Source of the DNA: Symbiodinium natans
Lineage: Eukaryota; Sar; Dinophyceae; Suessiales; Symbiodiniaceae
Assembly (NCBI GenBank): GCA_905221605.1
Contig: CAJNDS010002843.1
Coordinates: 200,001-261,614 of the forward strand
Direction: 5' to 3'
DNA: 61,614 nucleotides
The notes below the pieces were generated by a model. The model ran no database searches, had not been told where the DNA came from, and was given only the letters and a program-made list of their open reading frames with translations. Every line of letters starts with the position of its first letter. Positions within the stretch are counted from its first letter, which is position 1. Shown piece by piece: positions 40,876-50,225 of this stretch. A program made the translations under genes and the position numbers.

Positions 40876-41494
40876 ACAGTCCCAGAGTGTCCCAGAGCTC
40901 CTGATGCGCTTGTGCTGGTCAGAAGTGTAGCTGGGTAGAAGTTTCAGACTCCAGCTTGCAAGCCGAGCTGGGTGGCATTAGACATTTGATTACATTGGGC
41001 ACCAAAATTGGACAGATCCTAAATTTTCGTTCCGTGGACGGGTAGCATCAGGAAATGGATAGTCGCAGCTTTACGTGGCGTTGCTTCGGGGCTATAAGTG
41101 TTACGCCACAGCCGAAGCCTTGACTGAGCCAGGGACGCAAGGGTTTTCATAAACTCCCCTCAACCTTATAAACCCTACACCATAAACCCTAATCCCCGAA
41201 CCCTAAACCCTAAACCCCAAACCCTGATCTCCTGAACCACTATGCAGCGCGCAGCATGCGAGACACCCAGGCTGCGTCCATAGCCTCGCCGGCCTGGCCG
41301 GAGAGATCGAGGACCCCCACTGTTCTACTACGATATTCGTATTTTAAGTTGACGTAGCGGCCAGCATCTGCCAGCACTTGGAAAAGGGGTTGTCCCATGA
41401 GGCCAGCGCCCCTTCGCAAGAACTTTGGCTCAGGCATCGTCCCCTCACACAACGACGCCTTTTGCCTTGAAAAAAGCCGCAACTGAGGGTAGCC

Positions 41495-44323
41495 ATGCGC
41501 TGCCTCGCCATGTTGCTTGTGGCAGTTGGATCCCAGGGTGCCTGGGCAGCGCTTCTCCGGCGCGCCCCGGTGCCTACCGTGACGCCCCTGATGCCGCGCG
41601 GGAGCTTCGCCTCCTTCGCGTCGGCTTCGGGGGACAAGGGGATGGCGGTGTCGTCTCGTCAGCTCCAGGAGCGGATGTTTACGGCTTTGTCCTTAGGGTT
41701 TAGGGTTTAGGGCTTAGGGTTTAGGGCTTAGGGTTTAGGGTTTAGGGTTTAGGGTTTAGGGTTTGGGGTTTAGGGTTTAGGGTTTGGGGTTTAGGGTTTA
41801 GGGGTTACGGTTTAGGGTTCAAGGTTTAGGGTGAGGAGAGTCGCTGTGTAAGGGCAGTTGGTGGCGCTTAAGTGCGGTCTAGTAGAGATTTCGAGGGTCT
41901 GTTGAGCATGCCAACGACCTCCTGTTGGCATTTCAGGGTTGCCCTTTTGGACTCCGTTTTGCGATACCCCCCTGTAGGGAAGCCCAGGGCCATGACATTA
42001 GAGGATACTACAGAGGCTAGCGAGGCTAGAACGGTGAGGGGGCAAACCCTAAACCCTAAACCCTAAACCCTAAACCCTAAACCCTAAACCCTAAACCCTA
42101 AACCCTAAACCCCCTGACCCCGGCTTTGCAGGACCTCTTGCGGCACTCCCCGCGGAGGCACGGCCTGCGCAAGTCCCTCTTCGGCCTCGGCACCGGGGGC
42201 GCCGGCGAAGTCCGCGGCATCGTCCGTTCCCTTTGGGGGCCAAAACCCTAAACCCTAAACCCTAAACCCTAAACCCTAAACCCTGAACCCTGAACCCTGA
42301 ACCCTAAACCCTAAACCCTAAACCCTAAACCCTAAATTGGAGTCATGTACCCTGAACTACTATAACTTCCTATTGAGGTACTATGTACCATAAGGAGTCA
42401 TGTACCCTAAGCTACTATACTTCCTATTGAGGTACTATGTACCATAAAACCATATAAAACCTGATAGGGTTCATTTGGTCCCCGAGGTTTGGAGGACCTC
42501 TCCAGCGCAGAGTACGTGGGCACCTTGGGGGTCGGCACGTCTGCGAAGCTAGGTAGGGCCTTGGGACGTTGTTTCATTTTCCCTCGTTTGGATTAAGAGG
42601 ATCATACTCAGGATCGTATTCAGGAGTATTTGAGGTTTTTAAGGGCCAGCCTAGGAATTGCACGCGGGGCGGCACCTGTGCCGCAGCGGAACTCCGGGTG
42701 ATCTTCGACACCGGTAGTGCAGACTTGTGGGTTGCCTCGGACCTCTGCACCTTGGGCCCCTGCGCCTTCCCGAAACGGCACCGCTTCAACCGCTCCAGTT
42801 CCCGGACTTTCCGCCAGCCCGCCAGGCCCCCTGGTTCTTAGTAGGGAATGAGGGAATGAGGTACCCTGCATATATATATATATGTGTATATGTATATATA
42901 TATATATACCCTTTAAGGGATTATATAGGGTACCTTACTCCTCCCTACTAAGAACCCCAGCCCAGCAGGCCGGAGCAGTTTGAGACCGAGTACGGCAGTG
43001 GCCGGCTTCGGGGCATCCTGGGCTCGGACGACGTGTTTGTGGGCCCCTTCCGCGTGAAGGCGCAGAGCCTGGGTCTCATCTCTGCGGCTCGGCAGTTTTT
43101 TGGGACATTTTTCCATGCTTTCCCTGAAAATAGCCTTACGGTGGGCCCTTGGGACCATTTTTGAGTTTTTTTTCCCCTTCTATTAGCCTTAATATTGGGT
43201 TTAAGTTTAAGGGGATCATCTTCAGGGATATTTTCCCTATTGGGTTTAAGAGGATCATCTTCAGGGATATTTTTCAGAGGGTTTTTAAGGGCCATCCTAC
43301 AGGAGGAGTCGGGGGACGCCTTCACCGCCTTCCCCATCGACGGCATCGTTGGCTTGGCATTTCCTGCACTTTCGGTGAAGACACGGACTCTGTTGGACAA
43401 CCTTGTGCAGGAGAGGGTTTAGGGTTTAGGGTTTAGGGTTTAGGGTTTAGGGTTTAGGGTTTAAGGTTTAGGGTTTAGGGTTTAGGGTTTAGGGTTTAGG
43501 GTTTAGGGCCTTGTGCAGGAGAAGGCAATGTTCAAGCCCGAATTCGCGTTCTACTTGCACAAGGACCCGTCCAGAGGCGGGGCGGTGATTTGGGGAGGAG
43601 GTGCGGATCGAATGGGCCTGCATGAGGGAGAGATGACGTGGTTTCCCATCGCGGAGGAGCGATATTGGTCGCTCTCTCTGCGTGGCTTTCGTCTCGGAGG
43701 TGAGCAGGAGGAGTTGCTACCCCTGCTTCTACCTCAGAAGCCCAAACGTGGAGACGGGCCGATCTCCTTCGCTGAGGAAGTTCCGGAGAGAGCCGCCCTC
43801 GTGGTGGACAGCGGAACTACCTTCTTCACTGCACCACGCAGGCTGTTCAACAAGATCAGCCAAACGGTGTGGCCCATGAGTTGCGACAAGATCCACACAC
43901 TCCCAGAATTCGTTTTCGCGGTAGCCCTCCCTTGCAGACGGTACCCTTTTTTCTGGACTGAGAGTGCTAACCTATCTAAGGACACACATTCGCTGCGGGG
44001 TCCGCCTTAGTGTACCTTGTGCTAAGGTGGGGACGAATCTGTCCAACCACAGTGCCATGCACGAGATCAGGGTGCCCCCCAACGTGTACATGATCCAGAA
44101 CACATTCACTGGTGACTGCATGCCGGGCATCATGAACATGGAGCCTGGCCGCCACGACCTGCCCTTCATGATCTTGGGGGAGACCTTCCTGCGCCATTAC
44201 TTCTCGGTCTTTCAGAGGGGCCCGGTGCCTGGCGAGTCTTGGCTAGGTTTGGCCCCGGCCCTGCCAAGCGAAGAAGCCGAGCGGAAGCTGCTCCTGGCGC
44301 AGCAGCTGACAGGTTCTCTGTGA
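41495..44323 (+). CDS. Pepsin-like aspartic protease (family A1), 8 exons, about 465 aa
   Basis: Predicted exons: 41495-41689, 42132-42239, 42495-42548, 42689-42825, 42969-43095, 43303-43410, 43519-43920, 44053-44323. Exon 1 encodes a signal peptide (MRCLAMLLVAVGSQGAWA) and the start of a propeptide. Exon 3 has the YVGTLGVGT strand, exon 4 the first active site VIFDTGSADLWVAS, exon 5 YGSGRLRGILGSDDV, exon 6 DGIVGLAFPALS, exon 7 FYLHKD, GGADR and the second active site VVDSGTTFF, exon 8 FMILGETFLRHYFSVF. Both catalytic Asp are present, so it should be active, probably secreted or in an endomembrane compartment. Length fits pepsin/cathepsin D types. An insert before DSGTT (about 43700-43790) is unusual. 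Several introns show recent-insertion signs. Exact borders of introns 1, 3, 5 and 7 are uncertain. Confidence 0.85.
41690..42131. repeat. Protease intron 1: G-rich then C-rich arms
   Basis: A G-rich array (41695-41835) opens the intron and a C-rich array (42045-42110) closes it, with about 200 bp unique between. CGGCTTTG occurs at both edges (41682-41689 and 42121-42128). Joining across the repeat restores an open frame (MFTALQDLLRH). Confidence 0.75.
42240..42494. repeat. Protease intron 2: C-rich array plus 55-bp tandem pair
   Basis: C-rich array 42242-42335, then two copies (42339-42393, 42394-42447) of a unit beginning GGAGTCATGTACCCT and ending ACTATGTACCATAA. No G-rich arm here. Confidence 0.8.
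42826..42968. mobile_element. Protease intron 4 made of a CTGGTTCTTAG-family MITE
   Basis: Terminal inverted repeats CTGGTTCTTAGTAGGGA (42831) and TCCCTACTAAGAACCC (to about 42957) enclose a (TA)n core and CCCTTTAAGGGATTATATAG. Imperfect 15-bp direct repeats flank it (42814-42828 and 42957-42971, 13 of 15 identical). Splicing at CAG|GCC on both sides restores RQPARPEQFE, giving a GC-AG intron. The element with its duplication equals the intron. Confidence 0.8.
43411..43518. repeat. Protease intron 6: telomere-repeat intron with target-site duplication
   Basis: A 94-bp TTTAGGG array (43415-43508) lies between two identical 14-bp copies of CCTTGTGCAGGAGA (43401-43414 and 43509-43522). Removing one copy and the array restores NLVQEKAMFKPEFAFYL, a continuous pepsin-family segment. 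Splicing CAG|GAG...CAG|GAG makes a 108-nt GA-AG intron. Confidence 0.9.
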
Positions 44324-44716
44324 GCCCGTGGTAGCGGATTGGGGGCCGTGACTCTTCCATGCGTGTGGAGGTCTTGTAGTATGGGTGGAGCTCTCGAAGC
44401 TTGTAATGATGTCGCAACTGACGTCTCCACATGCGTCACGACCTGTCAACGTCAACTAGGTCACCCATAGGTGGCAGCACCAGGAAGCCTTGCCAGCGCA
44501 GTCGTGAGATGTAGCCCTTGCGGCACCAGCCTACCTCTGACCATCACACATGCCTGTCGTAATTTCGAGTCGCTACTGATGCAACACTTGGCTGCGCTGC
44601 GCAAGATGCAGATGGAGAGCTTAGTGAGAAAGGCCAGATGCCGCGTGGAAAAGGGTCCATCTTCTTTCGGCAAGACCAGATGTACCGCCGAAGGCCACGG
44701 TTTCAGTAGGCCCTAA
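44324..44716 (+). other. Protease 3' flank and an unassigned open stretch
   Basis: 44324-44470 is probably 3' UTR or intergenic and has TGACGT-type inverted motifs. 44471-44716 is open (starts MAAPGSLASAVVRCSPCG, later LRKMQMESLVRKARCR) and ends at a C-rich array. It could be a first exon, but splice support is weak. Confidence 0.3.
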
Positions 44717-44877
44717 ACCCCAAACCCCAGAACGCCCGTTAACCCCAAGACCCAGAAATACGAAACCCAAGCCTTATAACTCAAGCCCTCAAAATAAAAA
44801 TGTAAGAAAACATGAGAATAAGAAGAGGAAGAGTAGTATAATATCAATAGCAACCTAGCAAAAAACAGCATTGGCAG

Positions 44878-44957
44878 GTTTGGGTCGGGAGCAGCGGCGA
44901 CGTCGCCCACTACATCTTGGAGCGATTTGGGGAACGTTCGGTGGCCGGGCTCCCAGG
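44878..44957 (+). CDS. Orphan exon candidate
   Basis: TTGGCAG acceptor ends at 44877. Reads VWVGSSGDVAHYILERFGER, then SVAGLPG. Protein-like composition, plus strand. Family unknown. Confidence 0.5.
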
Positions 44958-45587
44958 GACATGTATGTCTTGGGGGTCGACACGTTTTGTTAGGGGTTTT
45001 AGGGTTTGTGTTTGTTGTTTTTAGCGTTTTTTTAGGGTTCTTGGATAAACGTGATTTTTAGGGTTTTGGGTTCTTTTAGTGTGTTTAGAGGTTTTAGGGT
45101 TTTTTGGTTTTGAGGGTCTTTAGGGTCTTTAGGGCTTTTTGAGGGCGTTTAGGGTTTAAAGTGTGATTTCCCCAAGTCTGCTTGTTTGTAAGCTGTTGTG
45201 GTGAAAAGCCCCTAGCAAGATGCAAAGGTAGCCTCCAAGAAACAGCGGTTGTGTTGGGTTGTTCTGGTACCGTGGTACATCCGCTTGGACAGCTGATCGC
45301 CTGAAAGACTGTGGGGCACTTGGACTCTTCGGGTTTGTGAGGGACTTGATGATGTTTGTCTGCGGTTCTGTTGGTTGCCATCTGGCAGTCTCGTGGCCGT
45401 GGCAGAGGTCGTATAGAAGCCCTTGTTCCCCCCCCCCCCCAAAGCATTTTGAAGGGATTCTGGTGGTGTCGGGGCACCCCTAACCCCTAGACCCTAAACC
45501 CTAAACCCTAAACCCTAAACCCTAAACCCTAAACCCTAAACCCTAAACCCTAAACCCTAAACCCTAAACCCTAAACCTTGACATGAG

Positions 45588-45713
45588 GCGATGGTCTTCA
45601 TGGACCATCGAGGCACTCTCTTCCATGACGACTTGCAGAGCTTCGAGGCGGGCAAGAGCCTTCTTGAAGCTGAGACAGCACTTCCATCAGCTAGGTTACC
45701 CATGCTCGACCCC
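45588..45713 (+). CDS. Orphan exon candidate
   Basis: Between two C-rich arrays, after ACATGAG. Reads AMVFMDHRGTLFHDDLQSFE, then AGKSLLEAE, open up to the next array, whose TAA closes the frame. Family unknown. Confidence 0.5.
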
Positions 45714-46440
45714 TAAACCCTAAACCCTAAACCCTAAACCCTAAACCCTTAACCCTTAACCCTTGACCCTTAACCCTTAACCCTCAACCCTACACCCTAA
45801 ACCCTGAACCCTAACCCTAAACCCTAAACCCTAAACCTTAAACCCTAAACCCTGAACCCTGAACCCTGAACCCTGAACCCTGAACCCTGAACCCTAGACT
45901 GTAATTAAGGCCGATGTTAATTCCCTGAACATAGCAGGACCTGAATGCCCCCGAACCTCGCCCAAGCTTCAGGAGATGAAGCTGCTCCAAGACGGCTGCC
46001 GCGTTCTGGCGGACAACACCTTGACGCTTAGCGTGCGCTCGCGCAACTTTGTTTGGGTTCTGACTCTTTCTCAGAAGTGCATCTCTGAAAAACCTCTTTA
46101 CAGTCTCAACAGTCGCATGTAAACTTGTGCCACGCATCAAAACCAGAATATCGCAACAAAGTATCTGCAATCCGCTTCCTGCTAATACGAAACATTCTCA
46201 CCCAGAACTCTTTCAGACACACAGCTTCGGACTTCTATAGCGGTCGGAAGAGTTTCCAGTTACTCGTATTCCCTCACGGCCCCTTGATAATCATATGATA
46301 ATTGAACCCTAAACCCTAAACCCTAAACCCGAAACCCGAAACCCGAAACCCTAAACCCTAAGCCCTAAACCCTAAACCCTAAACCCTGAGCCCTAACCCC
46401 TAAACCCTAAACCCTATTCTAATTTTTATGGCCCCTATAG

Positions 46441-46509
46441 TATGCCTGTACGCAAGCCGCATGCGCTCGGCCAGGGATCTGCACAAGCTCACTTCGCATT
46501 TTCCGAGGG
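46441..46509 (+). CDS. Orphan exon candidate
   Basis: CCCCTATAG acceptor ends at 46440. Reads CLYASRMRSARDLHKLTSHF before a G-rich array. C array left, G array right. Family unknown. Confidence 0.45.
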
Positions 46510-46572
46510 TTTAGGGTTTAGGGTTTAGGGTGTAGGGTTTAGGGTTTAGGGTTTAGGGTTTAGGGTTTAGGG

Positions 46573-47340
46573 AGTGACTCTGCAAGCAAGGTGGGCAATC
46601 GTCACACAAGTGTCCACTATCTGTTCTTGAGCATATGGCATATGACATCTATACAGTGAATTCCCCCTCCCGCTAATCTCCCAGCAGTTTCGGGCTGGGA
46701 GGTACTTGCTACAGGACGATTCTAGAGAAAAATTGAAATAACACTTTTTAGAGAGAAATCCATTATTTTCTGGTCCCCGGTTCCTGAAACATAAGACACT
46801 TGCTATCTGTCCCCCTGTCTAGGTCGTCTTGTGTAGTCGCGCATACAAGCGGTCCCCGAGATAGGCTGTCTATGTATGATGTATACAAACATTCTACCTT
46901 GTATTTGCATATTCATATGAGATACGCCTAACAAACTAAGACCTTTTCTGATGCGAAACACTTGCTTCTGTGAATGACTTCGCGCACATACTCATAAACT
47001 ACCCTAAGCCCTAAACCCCAAACCCTAAACCCTAAACCCAGTTTATCGAATTCTTTACAAGAAAATGCAGGTAACTGGAAACATCTCTCCAGACTCACAA
47101 ATCCTTATACTCTGTCTAAGGGAGGTGTGGCACTTATTTAATATACACACATAGAATATATAAGTATATATATATAGATATAGATATTTATATATACATA
47201 TACCTATACATATACATATATATATATACACGCTGGTATATGTGCATTGTAATGTAGACAGTATTATATAAATACATATATATATATATGTATTTATTTA
47301 TTTAAGAGGTAATATTCAAAATACAAAAGTTTCGTACTAC
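46573..47340. other. AT-rich unique stretch with TA microsatellite
   Basis: Unlike its surroundings this stretch is AT-rich and mostly free of telomere units (one short array at 47000-47040). (TATA)n with CATATACA units lies at 47150-47300. No gene seen. Confidence 0.7.
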
Positions 47341-47444
47341 ACATTGAGTCTGTGCGGGTCGACTCCTGCAAACGGTGCCCAGGAAGCCAGGAGCCCCACT
47401 TTTCTTGTGGCACGTCAGCAGGAGGCGCCCTCCCACCTGGCGCT

Positions 47445-47545
47445 GGGTGGGTAACCTTCAACTTTTTTTTTGGGGGGTAGAATACAGCCAGCGAGGTGGG
47501 TAACCTTTAACTTTTATTTTTGGGGGGTGGAATACAGCCCCTTAA
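47445..47545. repeat. Tandem pair, about 54-bp unit
   Basis: GTGGGTAACCTTCAACTTTT and GTGGGTAACCTTTAACTTTT begin two copies, each ending GGGGGGTAGAATACAGCC or a close variant. Non-coding. Confidence 0.8.
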
Positions 47546-47762
47546 AACCCCAAAGGTTAGCCGTTGTTCGCCAAGGGAGCTCAGCACCTAAGGCAAAATG
47601 CCTGTGACGCAAGTCTGCTGGTGTGGTCGCAAGCCCTAAGCCCTCAACCCCAAACCCCAAAATCGCAAACCCTAAACCCTACACCCTCAACCCTAAACCC
47701 TAAACCCTCAACCCTCAACCCTCAACCCTAAACCCTTCTTCGTCCTGATGGGCCTTTGTCAG

Positions 47763-47817
47763 TCCGTCCTTCACCACGGACCTTGTGGTTGTGCCCGAGT
47801 TTGGCCTGGGCCACCAG
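47763..47817 (+). CDS. Exon with AG acceptor and GT donor
   Basis: TTGTCAG acceptor ends at 47762 and donor CCAG|GTCC is at 47817/47818. Reads PSFTTDLVVVPEFGLGHQ. The frame also stays open to 47848 (VQQPQSLLLW). The next exon may be 48232-48306. Confidence 0.5.
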
Positions 47818-47893
47818 GTCCAACAGCCGCAATCTTTACTGCTTTGGGTGTTTAGGGTTTAGGGTTTAGGGTTTACTTAGGGTTTAGGGTTTA

Positions 47894-47955
47894 GGGTTGC
47901 AGGGTTGCAGGGTTGCAGGGTTGCAGGGTTGCAGGGTTGCAGGGTTGCAGGGTGC
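47894..47955. repeat. 8-bp array GGGTTGCA
   Basis: About eight GGGTTGCA units directly follow TTTAGGG units, another locally amplified variant. Open frames reading CRVAGLQG here are artefacts. Confidence 0.9.
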
Positions 47956-48231
47956 ATGCTTACGTGAGGATGCTGCCCACCGTGTACGGGGGCTTGTCCA
48001 TGAGACTTAGGGCATCCCAAAAAGGGCGTCAACTCAGAGAAAAGCAAGGAATCCATTCTACAAGAGGCTTATGGCCTACGAACCATGAGCCGCAACCCGA
48101 AACCCTAAACCCAAAACCCTAACAACCCTAAACCCTAACAGCCCTAAACCCTAAACCCTAAACCCTAAACCGTAAACCCTAAACCCTAAACCCTAAACCC
48201 TAGGACAGTTGGGAAATGGCAGGTGTTGCAG

Positions 48232-48306
48232 GACTGGGTGGCTGTGAGCTGCTATGACCTGCACCATGCTGGAAGCTCTAGCCCACCGCCGCTTGAACGA
48301 CAATAA
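48232..48306 (+). CDS. Possible terminal exon (24 codons plus stop)
   Basis: GTTGCAG acceptor ends at 48231. Reads DWVAVSCYDLHHAGSSSPPP, then LERQ and TAA 48304-48306. Family unknown. Confidence 0.45.
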   Translation, partial: DWVAVSCYDLHHAGSSSPPPLERQ

Positions 48307-48394
48307 GCCCAGAGGCTCTAATACGGGTTTCGGTGTTTAGGGTTTAGGGTTTAGGCGGTTTAGGGTTTAGGGTTAGGGGTTAGGGTAACTAGGA

Positions 48395-48490
48395 CCCGGC
48401 ATAGGCCCTTACTTCCTTTTTTAGTGTTGGGGTTCCCTTATAATCCCCTTAAAAAAAGGCACCCTTTTTTATTCCTGGGTTTCTCCGGGT
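48395..48490. mobile_element. GGTTCCCTTATAA-family small repeat
   Basis: GGGGTTCCCTTATAATCCCC and AAAAAAAGGCACCCTTTTTT match 38500-38575 and 55120-55222. Non-coding. 48490-48660 is unique. Confidence 0.5.
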
Positions 48491-48793
48491 CTAGAATATC
48501 TCCGAGCTACCACGCAACAGGGATCTTTACATGGTTGAAGAATATTCCTTACTAAACGTATAGTAACTATGTCTTGGGTCCCGATATGAATGGTAAGGAA
48601 GACTCCTTAGGTAAGGGATGTTGGGGTCTCTGGGAGGTCTTTTCGTCTTCTACGGGCCGGAACCCTAAACCCTAAACCCTAAACCCTAAACCCTAAACCC
48701 TAAACCCTAAACCCTAAACCCTAAACCCTAAACCCTAAACCCTAAACCCTAAACCCTAAACAACCGCTCCTCGGATCCCTAGCTTCAAGGCCA

Positions 48794-48895
48794 CCTCACG
48801 CCATCGCGGAGCTCTCCGAGCGATGCGACGCCCTGAGGCGGCGGAGCCTTGCCGGAGGACTTACCTCCGAGGTGGGGCGGAAAGATGTGTCCAGG
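48794..48895 (+). CDS. Orphan exon candidate (34 codons)
   Basis: C-rich array on the left (48660-48760), G-rich array right at its end. Reads PHAIAELSERCDALRRRSLA, then GGLTSEVGRKDVSR. Probable helix. The next exon may be 49141-49200. Confidence 0.55.
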
Positions 48896-49140
48896 GTTTA
48901 GGGTTTAGGGTTTAGGTTCTAGGGTTTAGGGTTTAGGGTTTAGGGTTTAGGGCATAGGGTTACGGCTTTCTGGTTTCAGCTTGGTTTGGCGGGAGTTTTC
49001 CACTTGCTTGGGGCCGTTCGGCTGGCACATCAGCGCTTGTCGGCATTCTCTGGGCCATGAACCATCCCTGAACCCTAAGCCTAAAGCCTAAACCCCAAAC
49101 CCTAAACCCTTGACTCTAAACTTATCTTCACTGAAGCCAG

Positions 49141-49200
49141 GACTGGGCCAAGCATGCGGAAGAGATGGAGCTGATGCCTCAGTCGTCCAGCAAACCCTAA
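49141..49200 (+). CDS. Terminal exon candidate (19 codons plus stop)
   Basis: GAAGCCAG acceptor ends at 49140. Reads DWAKHAEEMELMPQSSSKP and stops at TAA 49198-49200. CCAGG is present at the end of the preceding exon candidate and here. Confidence 0.5.
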   Translation, partial: DWAKHAEEMELMPQSSSKP

Positions 49201-49699
49201 GGAAAGGTGGCCTTGTGTGAGCTACCTGCGCGTTTAGGGCTTAGGGTTGTGGGGTTTAGGGGTGTGCGTCTGGTGAGCAACCATGCAAGTGCTCGAAGTC
49301 AAGACTTCCCCAGCAAATGAACAGTCCGCAACGGCTTGACAGTTGAACGGTGGGGGTGGGGCATGTCCTTGACTTCGAGAACGAAGCAGGAGTCGTGTCT
49401 CGGTTCCTGAATATTGCCTTCCCCCTTAACTACTTTATATGAGTGCAAGTCGACCCACAGCTCCAAGATGCGATGTTCTTACGGGAACATTAATTCTGGG
49501 GGCGGGGGGGACTTGTATTTCAGGAGGGGGGGATTACGCGAATGGTGTCGTTGACAACAAGCGCAGTAGGCGAGATGAATGTGCATGACCAAGGCTGTAT
49601 TCGTAGTCATTGTTGGCACTACACTGTGACTAGAACGCTAGCAACGCGTTCCTTTAAAACCCTAAACCCTAAACCCGATATCCCAAGCCCTAAGCCCTA

Positions 49700-49831
49700 A
49701 TGGTGTTGCTTCAAAGGTCGGGCCTGAGCGCGCTGGGGATCGAAGCCACTGTCGCGAGCGGAGAGCGTCATCCGCATAAGGACAAAACAACCTGTGGAGA
49801 TTCCAGGGAGAGGTTGAGGGTTGCTATATAG
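49700..49831 (+). CDS. Small ORF or first exon (43 codons)
   Basis: ATG 49700 follows a short C-rich array. Reads MVLLQRSGLSALGIEATVAS, then GERHPHKDKTTC, to TAG 49829-49831. It may splice earlier. Family unknown. Confidence 0.35.
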   Translation: MVLLQRSGLSALGIEATVASGERHPHKDKTTCGDSRERLRVAI

Positions 49832-50156
49832 GCAGTAAAACCGAAACCAACCCTAAACCCTACACCCTAAACCCTACATCCTGAACCCTGAACCCTAAAC
49901 CCTAAACCCTAAACCCTAAACCCTAAACCCTAAACCCTGAACCCTGAACCCTAAACCCTAAACCCTAAACCCTAAACCCTAAACCCTAAACCCTAAACCC
50001 TAAACCCTAAACTCAAACCCTAAACCCTAAATCCTGAACCCTGAACCCTAAACCCTAAACCCTAAACCCTAAACCCTAAACCCTGAACCCTAAACCCTAA
50101 ACCCTAAACCCTGAACCCTAAACCCTAAACCCTAAACCTCCACCTCCGCCACGCAG

Positions 50157-50225
50157 ATGCCGGGCGAATATTTCCGAGACGGGACACAAGAAGCCAGGGA
50201 GGAGGCCAACGCTTCGATTCGGGGT
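50157..50225 (+). CDS. Orphan exon candidate (23 codons)
   Basis: CCACGCAG acceptor ends at 50156 after a 300-bp C-rich array. Reads MPGEYFRDGTQEAREEANAS, then IRG, directly followed by a 140-bp G-rich array. A textbook example of the C-exon-G layout. Confidence 0.55.

Larger units (their letters stand above)
37487..41490. repeat. Telomere-like mosaic, region 4
   Basis: Approximate blocks: C 37487-37560, C 37690-37772, G 38273-38355, C 38700-38815, C 38925-38990, C 39350-39745 (long, with CCCCAAA variants), G 39810-39940, C 40140-40200, C 41160-41230. Other contents: GGTTTTGGGG-rich spacer 37900-38040, TA microsatellite 39198-39310, unique 40000-40130, unique 40880-41150 with no gene seen. 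A short unique piece 39746-39810 between C and G arrays may be an exon (LAEVRGASSTERRHR). Confidence 0.85.
44717..50156. repeat. Telomere-like mosaic, region 5
   Basis: Approximate blocks: C 45480-45575, C 45712-45895, C 46305-46415, G 46508-46572, C 47000-47040, C 47630-47735, G 47850-47900, C 48090-48205, G 48330-48390, C 48660-48760, G 48895-48965, C 49070-49120, C 49655-49700, C 49845-50140 (long, mixed CCCTGAA). 44990-45170 is G/T-rich degenerate. 45170-45480 is unique with a C-run at 45430. 45900-46300 is unique, open on the minus strand but unassigned. 49205-49650 is unique with G-runs and no gene seen. Confidence 0.85.

Noticed and set aside
45838-46170. 110-aa minus-strand ORF
   Set aside because: Its C-terminal third is translated telomere repeat and no family is recognised; kept only as unique spacer.
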